From assembly GCA_017504335.1 (NCBI GenBank), contig JAFVRI010000191.1:1-9926 (forward strand): 9,926 bases of DNA, given 5' to 3'. This document shows positions 1 to 4,950 of the stretch, piece after piece. The stretch is from Clostridia bacterium. GTDB lineage: Bacteria > Bacillota > Clostridia > Oscillospirales > CAG-272. The translations under genes and the position numbers were made by a program. How positions within the stretch are numbered: the stretch's first letter is position 1; every line of letters starts with the position of its first letter. The notes below the pieces were generated by a model. That model saw nothing but the letters and a program-made list of their open reading frames with translations, had not been told where the DNA came from and searched no databases.

Positions 1-178
1 GATCTATGGAGACACCAAAAAATTCTGCAATGATTGGGAAGAGACTGACATCAGGAGCACATTGATCATTCTCCCATTTTGAAACAGCTTGTTCCGAAAC
101 ACCAAGCTTTTCGGCAAGTTGCGCTTGTGTTATTTTCTTTTCCTTTCGTAGCGTATATATATTCGTACCAATATTCAT
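1..178 (-). CDS. XRE/Cro-family helix-turn-helix transcriptional regulator, 3' part outside the window
   Basis: Reading leftward from the ATG at 178-176, 59 codons are open to the window edge. The protein starts MNIGTNIYTLRKEKK and continues ITQAQLAEKLGVSEQAVSKW, then ENDQCAPDVSLFPIIAEFF. This is the classic XRE/HTH_3 fold: helix 2 (TQAQLAEKLG), a turn, recognition helix 3 (SEQAVSKWEN), then the P-D-x-x-x-F-P-x-I-A-x-x-F segment of helices 4 and 5. Such proteins bind operator DNA as dimers and often repress their own promoter. An AAGGAGGT ribosome binding site lies at 192-185, six bases before the ATG, which fixes the start. The gene has its own promoter and is divergent from the rhamnosidase-like gene. 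Anything after residue 59 (sensor, peptidase or dimerisation domain) is not visible, so the target is unknown. Confidence 0.93.
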   Translation of the reverse strand, partial: MNIGTNIYTLRKEKKITQAQLAEKLGVSEQAVSKWENDQCAPDVSLFPIIAEFFGVSID

Positions 179-219
179 AAGGTTACCTCCTTGAAAGTAT
201 TTTCGTGATCACTGTAATA

Positions 220-248
220 ATTATATCACATTTTTTTGTAGCTTCCAA
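220..248 (-). promoter_or_regulatory. Sigma-A-type promoter of the XRE regulator, with candidate operator palindromes
   Basis: On the minus strand a TTGGAA box (248-243) is followed after exactly 17 bp by a perfect TATAAT (225-220), placing transcription start near 213. The start site coincides with an 8-bp palindrome GTGATCAC (205-212), and just upstream of the -35 box is ATATC-AAAAA-GATAT (250-264). Either could be the regulator's own operator. The promoter boxes are seen directly; the operator role is inference. Confidence 0.75.
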
Positions 249-310
249 CATATCAAAAAGATATTTTGTGTGAAGAAAAGTCAACTTGGGGTTGGATTTA
301 AGAAAAATAA

Positions 311-342
311 AACGGTATAACCGTTTTTTAGGTTATACCGTT
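311..342 (-). terminator. 12-bp perfect inverted repeat; intrinsic terminator for leftward transcription
   Basis: The arms AACGGTATAACC (311-322) and GGTTATACCGTT (331-342) pair perfectly around an 8-nt loop. Read leftward, the hairpin is followed by TTATTTTTCT (310-301), so it fits an intrinsic terminator stopping transcription that would otherwise run from the right into the XRE regulator. Read rightward, the first arm can instead fold on itself (AACGG-TATAA-CCGTT, 311-325) followed by further T residues, so it may work both ways. Confidence 0.6.
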
Positions 343-361
343 CTACCTGCTCTATCGCAGG

Positions 362-383
362 CACCCCAATCGGGTGGTTTTTT
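362..383 (+). terminator. Intrinsic terminator (CACCC/GGGTG hairpin with T run)
   Basis: CACCC (362-366) pairs with GGGTG (372-376) around loop CAATC, followed by a G and six T residues (378-383). This is the usual shape of a rightward intrinsic terminator or attenuator. No gene in the window lies just upstream on the plus strand, so what it terminates is not visible. It may have come with the surrounding gene-poor block. Confidence 0.55.
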
Positions 384-459
384 GTTTGGCCCCCCTTATT
401 GTGTCCGTCCCGGTGCCACCATGCCTAACCGTCACGCGCTCTTTTCCGCCTTTGCTACG

Positions 460-482
460 CAAAACAACTGAGCGTTGTTTTG
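460..482. repeat. 9-bp perfect inverted repeat with 5-nt loop
   Basis: CAAAACAAC (460-468) and GTTGTTTTG (474-482) are exact complements around TGAGC. There is no T run on either side, so it is not a standard terminator. It could be a protein-binding site or a transcript hairpin within the putative relic block. No function can be assigned from sequence. Confidence 0.5.
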
Positions 483-713
483 ATGGTTGAAATAACGAAA
501 ATAAGGAGTATAACCGCTTGAGTGTAAGCCGAAGCGTCGAGGACGGATAGACGACTATATTTTCGGAAGTAAGCATGACTGCAAAATTTGACGTCACCGG
601 TTCCCGCTGCGCTGCCACTCACTGTCACATGTCGCTACTGATATTTGTTCGGTTGAGGTTTAGTAACAGATAGAATTAAAGGAAAATTTTAAAGTGTTCA
701 GGATTGAACGGTC

Positions 714-802
714 TTGATGGATCGACTTTATAAAATATATTGACAAAAAGATTGTTTTGCGCTACAATAGCCTTAATAAAAAGTCAAAATTGATCCATCG
801 TC
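714..802 (+). promoter_or_regulatory. Pair of candidate operators bracketing the rhamnosidase promoter
   Basis: TTGATGGATCGAC (714-726) and TTGATCCATCGTC (790-802) match at 10 of 13 positions, and each contains the small palindrome GAT-N2-ATC. The first sits upstream of the -35 box and the second between the expected transcription start and the ribosome binding site. Their centres are 76 bp apart. This arrangement fits a repressor that binds both sites and loops the promoter, as for many sugar-responsive LacI-, GntR- or ROK-type regulators. A further weak inverted repeat GTTCA-GGAT-TGAAC lies at 696-709. The repeats are seen directly; the regulatory role is inferred. Confidence 0.4.
740..768 (+). 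promoter_or_regulatory. Strong sigma-A promoter of the rhamnosidase-like gene
   Basis: A perfect TTGACA (740-745) is followed after 17 bp by TACAAT (763-768). Transcription should begin near 775, leaving about 40 nt of leader before the ATG at 816. Confidence 0.85.
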
Positions 803-815
803 AAAAGGAGAAAAA

Positions 816-2210
816 ATGATTGAGTATATTTTCCCCAAGAGAGTGATTGCTGCCGACAGTGCGACATGCGAAAAGCTTTTTCTTCGACAGCCGCTTCAAA
901 TCGGTCTGGGAGAACGACAGACCACGTCCTTCTTTCGAAACGATTTTATCATTTTGGATTTTGGCGCGGAGCTGTGCGGAGGGATTCGCATTCTTGCCTA
1001 TCGGGCAGAAAACATACCTGTTCGCATTCGCTTTGGCGAGAGCATGAGTGAATGCTGCAGTGAGCTTGGAGGTCCCCAAAATTCCACAAATGATCATTCT
1101 TTGCGTGATTTCACGGTTTATTTGCAAAATTACTCGGATATGAGCTTTGGACAATCGGGGTTCCGCTTTGTACGCTTGGATTTTGGCGGAGAGGTGGAGA
1201 TCAAAAGCGTTGTTGCTGTCAGTCAGATTCTGAAGAAAAAGTCTCGTTATTGCTACAAGGGAAATGATGAGCAGATTCGTGCTATTTATGAGAGCGCAAA
1301 GCGAACGGTTGATTTGTGTGCTTCCGGCGGCTATGTTTGGGACGGGATCAAACGAGATCGGTTGGTTTGGGTTGGAGATATGGCGCCCGAGGTTTTGGCA
1401 CTTACCACTCTTTACGGTCGTCTGTCGGAGGTGGAACGCTCGCTGGACTATGCGAGAAAGCAATTTCCTTTGCCGGGATGGATGAATACGATGCCGACGT
1501 ATTCACTGTGGTGGATTATCATTCTCGCCGACTACTATGAACGCACCGGTGCAAAGGCTTTTGCTTCTCGTCAGATCCCTTATCTTTTGGGACTGATCCA
1601 ACAAATAAACGCTTGCGTGGATGAGAATGGAGAGTTACATTATCCCTCGTATTTTGTTGATTGGCCCACACATGGTCAGGTTGACGAAAAAGCAGGCGTG
1701 CGCGCCATTAATATCTACGCGATGAAGCGAGCTGTCTGGCTTTTACATTCGTTTGGATATAACTGCTCATTGGTAGAGTCGATTCTCGCTCGTTTGCGTT
1801 TGGTAGAAATCGAAGTGAAAGAGAGCAAGCAAGTCCTTGGATTGAAATTTTTTGCCACGGAGCTTTCGGAGACCGATAAAAAACGGTTGATCGAAGGCGG
1901 CGCACGTGGAATGTCTACCTTTATGAGCTATTATATCCTTAAAGCGGTGGCCTCGTTTGATAAGCCCCGGGCCGTGGCAATGATGAAGGAATACTATGGC
2001 GGTATGTTGGACAAGGGAGCTACTACATTTTGGGAGGATTTTGACATCGCATGGCTTGAAAACTCCTCCCGTATTGATGAGCTTCCGCGTGACGGTGAAC
2101 GTGATATTCACGGCGATTTTGGCGCGTTTTGCTATATAGGATTTCGCCATAGCCTCTGCCACGGTTGGTCGGCAGGCGTGATTTCTTTTATGGAAGAAGA
2201 ATGCCTGTAA
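816..2210 (+). CDS. Alpha-L-rhamnosidase-like glycoside hydrolase (GH78-type), apparently lacking its C-terminal domain
   Basis: The 464-residue product resembles bacterial GH78 alpha-L-rhamnosidases, inverting enzymes that remove terminal L-rhamnose from plant or microbial glycans. Residues about 40-140 form a beta-rich N-terminal part (ILDFGAELCGGIRI, GFRFVRLDF). From about 150 on is the (alpha/alpha)6 barrel. Family marks are DGIKRDRLVWVGD at 176-188 (related to the GH78 D-x-x-x-R-x-E/D-R-x-x-W-x-GD motif), GATTFWEDF at 401-409 with Glu407 a likely catalytic residue, and SLCHGWSAG at 446-454. There is no signal peptide, so it is probably cytoplasmic and acts on imported oligosaccharides. 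AGGAG at 806-810 sets the start. The protein stops about ten residues after SLCHGWSAG, where homologues usually continue with a beta-sandwich domain of some 80-100 residues. A different protein's C-terminal remnant follows, so truncation is likely and activity doubtful. The exact sugar specificity is not certain. Confidence 0.8.
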   Translation: MIEYIFPKRVIAADSATCEKLFLRQPLQIGLGERQTTSFFRNDFIILDFGAELCGGIRILAYRAENIPVRIRFGESMSECCSELGGPQNSTNDHSLRDFTVYLQNYSDMSFGQSGFRFVRLDFGGEVEIKSVVAVSQILKKKSRYCYKGNDEQIRAIYESAKRTVDLCASGGYVWDGIKRDRLVWVGDMAPEVLALTTLYGRLSEVERSLDYARKQFPLPGWMNTMPTYSLWWIIILADYYERTGAKAFASRQIPYLLGLIQQINACVDENGELHYPSYFVDWPTHGQVDEKAGVRAINIYAMKRAVWLLHSFGYNCSLVESILARLRLVEIEVKESKQVLGLKFFATELSETDKKRLIEGGARGMSTFMSYYILKAVASFDKPRAVAMMKEYYGGMLDKGATTFWEDFDIAWLENSSRIDELPRDGERDIHGDFGAFCYIGFRHSLCHGWSAGVISFMEEECL

Positions 2211-2271
2211 GTCGATGCGTTCCGTCATGTGCGAAACTTTGATAACAAAAAAATGAGAGTATTTGCCATGA

Positions 2272-2475
2272 AGTTTCATAAGGGCAGCTCGGACATGGGT
2301 CAAGGACTTTGCGGTGTATGCGCACGGAAGAGAAGTGGCGAAAGTGGAAAACAATCTTCACCGTCTTGTTCACATCCCGTTGAATACTGCAGCAAGGGAA
2401 TTGTCGATTCGATGGTTGGCAACCAACGGAGACGAGACGGATCGACTGTTTTTCGTGTATGTAAAAGAAAACTAA
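2272..2475 (+). pseudogene. Remnant of a C-terminal beta-sandwich domain (FAD-dependent oxidoreductase-like C-terminus)
   Basis: This frame has no ATG start and is closed by TGA at 2269-2271, yet its 67 codons read like the end of a real protein. Segments are VKDFAVYAHGREVAKVENN, HRLVHIPLNTAARELSIRW, and LATNGDETDRLFFVYVKEN before TAA. The order W/V-x-x-Y-G-x-E-V-A-x-V-x-x-N-x-x-R, then A-R-E-L-x-I, then ATNG, then a hydrophobic F-x-V-x-V end, recalls the C-terminal domain found after FAD-dependent oxidoreductases and some carbohydrate-active proteins, which ends ATNG...FEVRVY. It lies in another frame than the rhamnosidase-like gene just upstream and directly before a strong terminator. It therefore looks like what is left of a neighbouring gene after a deletion. 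Domain assignment is by eye and only moderately sure. Confidence 0.5.
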
Positions 2476-2482
2476 GAGAAAC

Positions 2483-2515
2483 ATACGAGAGCTTTTTAGC
2501 TCTCGTATATTTTTT
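2483..2515 (+). terminator. Strong intrinsic terminator
   Basis: ATACGAGAGC (2483-2492) pairs perfectly with GCTCTCGTAT (2499-2508) around TTTTTA, followed by a T run at 2510-2515. It starts eight bases after the stop of the remnant, as expected for the natural end of that lost gene. It now ends the rhamnosidase transcript. Confidence 0.9.
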
Positions 2516-2547
2516 GTTGAGATAGAATGAATCTAAAGGACATGATA

Positions 2548-2576
2548 TTGACGAAACAGAGAAATTATTGTATAAT
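2548..2576 (+). promoter_or_regulatory. Sigma-A promoter of the isomerase/epimerase-like gene
   Basis: TTGACG (2548-2553) is separated by 17 bp from a perfect TATAAT (2571-2576). Transcription should start near 2583, about 24 nt before the ATG at 2607. This rules out the in-frame TTG at 2568, which lies upstream of the transcript. Confidence 0.88.
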
Positions 2577-2606
2577 GAAGGGGTAAAAAACTTTTTGGGG
2601 GAGACT

Positions 2607-3485
2607 ATGAAAATTTCTACTGAAACTGCATCGACGGCGCGTATCGTCGGCGAGGAAAAAGCCATTGAACTGATTGCAAAAGCGGGCTTTGATGCTTGGG
2701 ATTTTTCTCTGTTTTCTATGTGTAACTACAGCTGGAAGGAAAAAAGAGTGATTCCCACTGATCATCCGCTGGCTACGGGAGACGCTCTTGCCTTTGCAAG
2801 AAAACTGAGAAAGATCGGAGAAGACTGCGGGATTTCCTGCAACCAGTCCCATGCACCTTTCCCGAGCAGCTGTAAGGAGATCAGAGAACGTTACAAGCTG
2901 GCTTTGGAATGTACAGCTGAGGCGGGGGGAAGCATTTGCGTCATTCACCCCGACAACAATAAGTCCGCGGAGGAAAACGCGGAAATGTACCTTGAATTGC
3001 TGCCATTCGCGAAAGCATGCGGCGTAAAGATCGCTACGGAAAATATGTGGAACTGGAATTCCATCAAGAATCATGCTACGCCTGCCGCATGCTCCTCTCA
3101 TGAGGATTTTGCGGCACATTTGAAAGCGGTCAATGATGAGTTTTTTGTGGCTTGTCTGGATATCGGACACGCGGAAATGAAGGGACTTCAAACCTCTTCA
3201 ACCGAAATGATTCATGCATTGAGCGGAAAGCTGCAGGCGCTGCATCTGCACGATAACGATTTGCGGCATGACTCCCATCAGATTCCTTTTTCTATGGACA
3301 TTGATTTTCATGCCGTTGTGAAGGCACTCAAGGAAATCGGCTACGGAGGATACTTTACCTTAGAGGCGGATAGGTATCTGAATGATTTTGATTCCGATAC
3401 GGTGTATGAGGGTGTTTGCAATCTCTGTGCTTCAGCAAAGAGATTGGCTGAGATGTATGAGACGTTCGAAATTCCCGGCAAATAA
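2607..3485 (+). CDS. Sugar phosphate isomerase/epimerase-like TIM-barrel protein (AP endonuclease family 2 fold)
   Basis: The 292-residue product is a typical xylose-isomerase-like TIM barrel (PF01261 type), a group of metal-dependent isomerases and epimerases of sugars, inositols and ketoses. Putative metal and active-site residues fall on successive strands: His82 (QSHAPF), His114 (CVIHPD), Glu145 (IATENMWNW), Asp185 and His188 (ACLDIGHAEM), His213 and His215 (LHLHDND) and Glu253 (FTLEAD). All expected ligands are present, so it should be active. No signal peptide is seen. A GGGGGAG ribosome binding site (2597-2603) precedes the chosen ATG, and a longer TTG start at 2568 falls inside the promoter. 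The gene has its own promoter and sits between a terminator and the next operon's promoter, so it is probably transcribed alone. No terminator is visible after it, so some read-through is possible. The substrate cannot be told from sequence. Confidence 0.88.
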   Translation: MKISTETASTARIVGEEKAIELIAKAGFDAWDFSLFSMCNYSWKEKRVIPTDHPLATGDALAFARKLRKIGEDCGISCNQSHAPFPSSCKEIRERYKLALECTAEAGGSICVIHPDNNKSAEENAEMYLELLPFAKACGVKIATENMWNWNSIKNHATPAACSSHEDFAAHLKAVNDEFFVACLDIGHAEMKGLQTSSTEMIHALSGKLQALHLHDNDLRHDSHQIPFSMDIDFHAVVKALKEIGYGGYFTLEADRYLNDFDSDTVYEGVCNLCASAKRLAEMYETFEIPGK

Positions 3486-3527
3486 TTGGGCGGAAAGATT
3501 CTTTGAATTTTACTATACGAGGCATAC

Positions 3528-3556
3528 TTGATTTTCAGATCAAAATATGCTATAAT
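3528..3556 (+). promoter_or_regulatory. Sigma-A promoter of the nucleoside salvage operon
   Basis: TTGATT (3528-3533), a 17-bp spacer and a perfect TATAAT (3551-3556) lie about 40 bp before the ATG at 3595. No other promoter of similar quality was seen between here and the right edge, so it may drive the whole run of tightly packed genes. Confidence 0.8.
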
Positions 3557-3594
3557 AAACAGGAATATTGCTTTGGACGAAAGGGAATGATTGT

Positions 3595-4182
3595 ATGACA
3601 AACCGAGAAAAATTTATTGAGATATACCGTGCTTGTGTGACCCGTGAGGGCGGATCGGCATTCCTCGATTATCTGACTGAAAAAACAGACTTTTTTACTG
3701 CTCCCGCCAGTACCCGATTCCATGGGGCATATGAGGGAGGGCTTTTGGAGCATAGCTTGAATGTTTATGAGTGCCTTTGCGATTTCGTGAAGCGTCCCCG
3801 TTTCCGTGAGAAATACGGCTTCACGTTTTCCGAGGAATCCCTTGCCATCGTTTCGCTTCTGCACGATGTGTGCAAGACCAACTTTTATAAGGTTGAAATG
3901 AGGAATGTCAAGAAAAACGGAGTTTGGGAAAGCGTTCCCTATTATACAATCGAGGACAGCCTGCCTTACGGTCACGGAGAGAAATCGGTCTATATTCTCT
4001 CGGGCTTTATGAAGCTGACCAGAGAAGAGGCATTTGCCATCCGTTATCATATGGGCTTCTCCGGTCCGGAGGATGCCAATCAGATCGGAAAGGCATTGGA
4101 AATGTTTCCCTTGGCATTCGCGCTTTGCGTTGCCGATATGGAGGCATCCTATTACATGGAGGGTGTATTGCCCAAAAACTAA
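3595..4182 (+). CDS. HD-domain metal-dependent phosphohydrolase
   Basis: The 195-residue product carries the metal-binding residues of HD hydrolases in order. These are His43 and His53 (RFHGAYEGGLLEHSLNVYE), the His90-Asp91 doublet (SLLHDVCK), His127 (YGHGEK), His152 (IRYHMG) and Asp181 (VADMEAS). The GGLLEHSL stretch recalls the HD domain of YhaM-type exonucleases, but the nucleic-acid-binding OB domain of YhaM is missing. The protein belongs with short stand-alone HD hydrolases common in Clostridia and phages. Substrates of the superfamily are mostly nucleotides and nucleic acids. As the first gene before deoD it may act on nucleotides upstream of nucleoside salvage, which is an inference from context. 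AAAGGGA at 3580-3586, eight bases upstream, supports the ATG at 3595 over an in-frame TTG at 3568. A 30-nt gap without terminator leads to deoD. Confidence 0.87.
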   Translation: MTNREKFIEIYRACVTREGGSAFLDYLTEKTDFFTAPASTRFHGAYEGGLLEHSLNVYECLCDFVKRPRFREKYGFTFSEESLAIVSLLHDVCKTNFYKVEMRNVKKNGVWESVPYYTIEDSLPYGHGEKSVYILSGFMKLTREEAFAIRYHMGFSGPEDANQIGKALEMFPLAFALCVADMEASYYMEGVLPKN

Positions 4183-4198
4183 TCTTATGACCGTTTCG

Positions 4199-4205
4199 AA
4201 AGGAG
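4199..4205 (+). promoter_or_regulatory. Ribosome binding site that decides the deoD start
   Basis: AAAGGAG ends at 4205. The first ATG (4207) is only one base away, too close for use, whereas the second in-frame ATG (4213) is seven bases away, an ideal distance. The protein therefore starts MKLPYPTPHI, which also fits the family's usual N-terminus. Confidence 0.75.
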
Positions 4206-4212
4206 AATGATT

Positions 4213-4950
4213 ATGAAGCTTCCATATCCTACTCCACATATTGCCGCCACTCCCGCGGAGATCGCAAAGACCGTGCTGATGCCTGGCGATCCTCTGCGCG
4301 CCAAATTTGTTGCCGAGCAATTTCTTGCGGATGCAATTTTGTTTAATAACGTGCGCGGAGTGCAGGGCTACACGGGAACCTGGAAGGGTGTTCCTGTTTC
4401 TGTGATGGCAAGCGGTATGGGAATGCCGTCCATCGGAATATACAGCTATGAGCTGTACAATTTCTTCGGCGTCGAGAATATTTTGCGCATTGGCTCGGCA
4501 GGCGCGATTCGGTCGGATGTTTCCTTGCGGGATCTGGTGATCGGTCAGGGTGCTTGCACCAATTCCTCTTACGGAGAGCAGTTCGGACTGCGCGGAAGCT
4601 TTGCTCCGATCGCGGATTTCGATTTGCTGCGTCGTGCTGTGATGTTAGCTGAGGAAAAGGGCTTGCGGTATCATGTGGGAAATCTGTTCTCCTCGGATAC
4701 GTTCTATGACGACGACGCGGAAGCGACGCTTCGCTTTGGTAAAATGGGTGCGCTTTCGGTATAAATGGAAGCGGCGGCGCTGTATATGAATGCGGCAAGA
4801 GCAGGGAAAAAGGCTCTCGCGATCTGTACGGTGTCGGATTCTTTGATCACAGGAGAGGCTACCTCCGCGGAGGAGCGTCAGACCTCCTTTACCGATATGA
4901 TGACACTGGCTTTGGATCTTGCGGCATCCGTGGGAGAGGGGACGTCATGA
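4213..4950 (+). pseudogene. deoD: Purine nucleoside phosphorylase (DeoD-type), interrupted by an in-frame TAA at codon 184
   Basis: DeoD is a cytoplasmic hexamer that cleaves purine (deoxy)nucleosides with phosphate to base and (deoxy)ribose-1-phosphate. Apart from one codon this is a full-length gene. Catalytic positions follow E. coli DeoD numbering with a constant offset of five and no indel: His9 (His4), Gly25 (Gly20), Arg29 (Arg24, in MPGDPLRAKF), Arg48 (Arg43, NNVRG), Arg92 (Arg87), Ser95 (Ser90). After the stop come Asp209 (Asp204, CTVSDS) and Arg222 (Arg217, EERQT). At 4762-4764 the sequence reads GTA-TAA-ATG-GAA where the family has V-E-M-E-A, so TAA replaces Glu184, equal to ribose-binding Glu179. 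GAA to TAA is a single base change. The truncated 183-residue product would lack the C-terminal quarter. An ATG directly follows the TAA and opens a 61-codon frame to the TGA at 4948-4950, so reinitiation is conceivable, but no ribosome binding site precedes it. The stop overlaps deoB by ATGA. Confidence 0.93.

Larger units (their letters stand above)
343..695. other. Gene-poor block with decayed reading frames, possibly a mobile-element relic
   Basis: No convincing intact gene is present here. Besides the terminator hairpin (362-383) and an inverted repeat (460-482), there is a plus-strand frame at 518-673. It begins with TTG nine bases after AAGGAG (503-508), reads LSVSRSVEDG, meets a TAG at 548-550, then stays open for 40 more codons (TTIFSEVSMTAKF and onward) to a TAG at 671-673. 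A weak TTGAAA (487-492) / TATAAC (509-514) pair with 16-bp spacing lies upstream. A minus-strand frame covers 618-352, and a plus frame ends at 469-471. The block looks more GC-rich than its AT-rich flanks. I have an unverified impression that such sequence occurs in leader regions of gut Firmicutes conjugative elements. No recombinase, insertion sequence ends or target duplication were found. Confidence 0.3.

Noticed and set aside
286..471. Plus-strand 61-codon frame
   Set aside because: It starts with TTG without a ribosome binding site and spans both terminator-like hairpins, so it is unlikely to be translated.
352..618. Minus-strand 88-codon open frame in the gene-poor block
   Set aside because: No good ribosome binding site or promoter was seen on that strand, the composition is rich in Arg, Ser and Thr as expected of a chance frame, and it runs through the hairpin region. 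It is kept only as part of the block description.
343..695. Group II intron, CRISPR array or insertion sequence in the gene-poor block
   Set aside because: No domain V-like intron hairpin, no regularly spaced repeats, and no transposase frame or terminal inverted repeats with target duplication were found.
2229..2525. Plus-strand frame of 98 codons after the rhamnosidase-like gene
   Set aside because: It runs through the terminator hairpin and its sequence looks random. The neighbouring frame at 2272-2475 is the one with protein-like sequence.
2568..2606. Longer N-terminus for the isomerase/epimerase-like protein from TTG at 2568
   Set aside because: The TTG overlaps the -10 box of the gene's own promoter and would not be in the transcript. 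The ATG at 2607 has a ribosome binding site.
4762..4764. Genetic code reassignment of TAA as an explanation of the deoD interruption
   Set aside because: TAA ends the rhamnosidase-like gene, the HD gene, cdd and the helicase gene in this window at expected protein ends, so it is a normal stop here.
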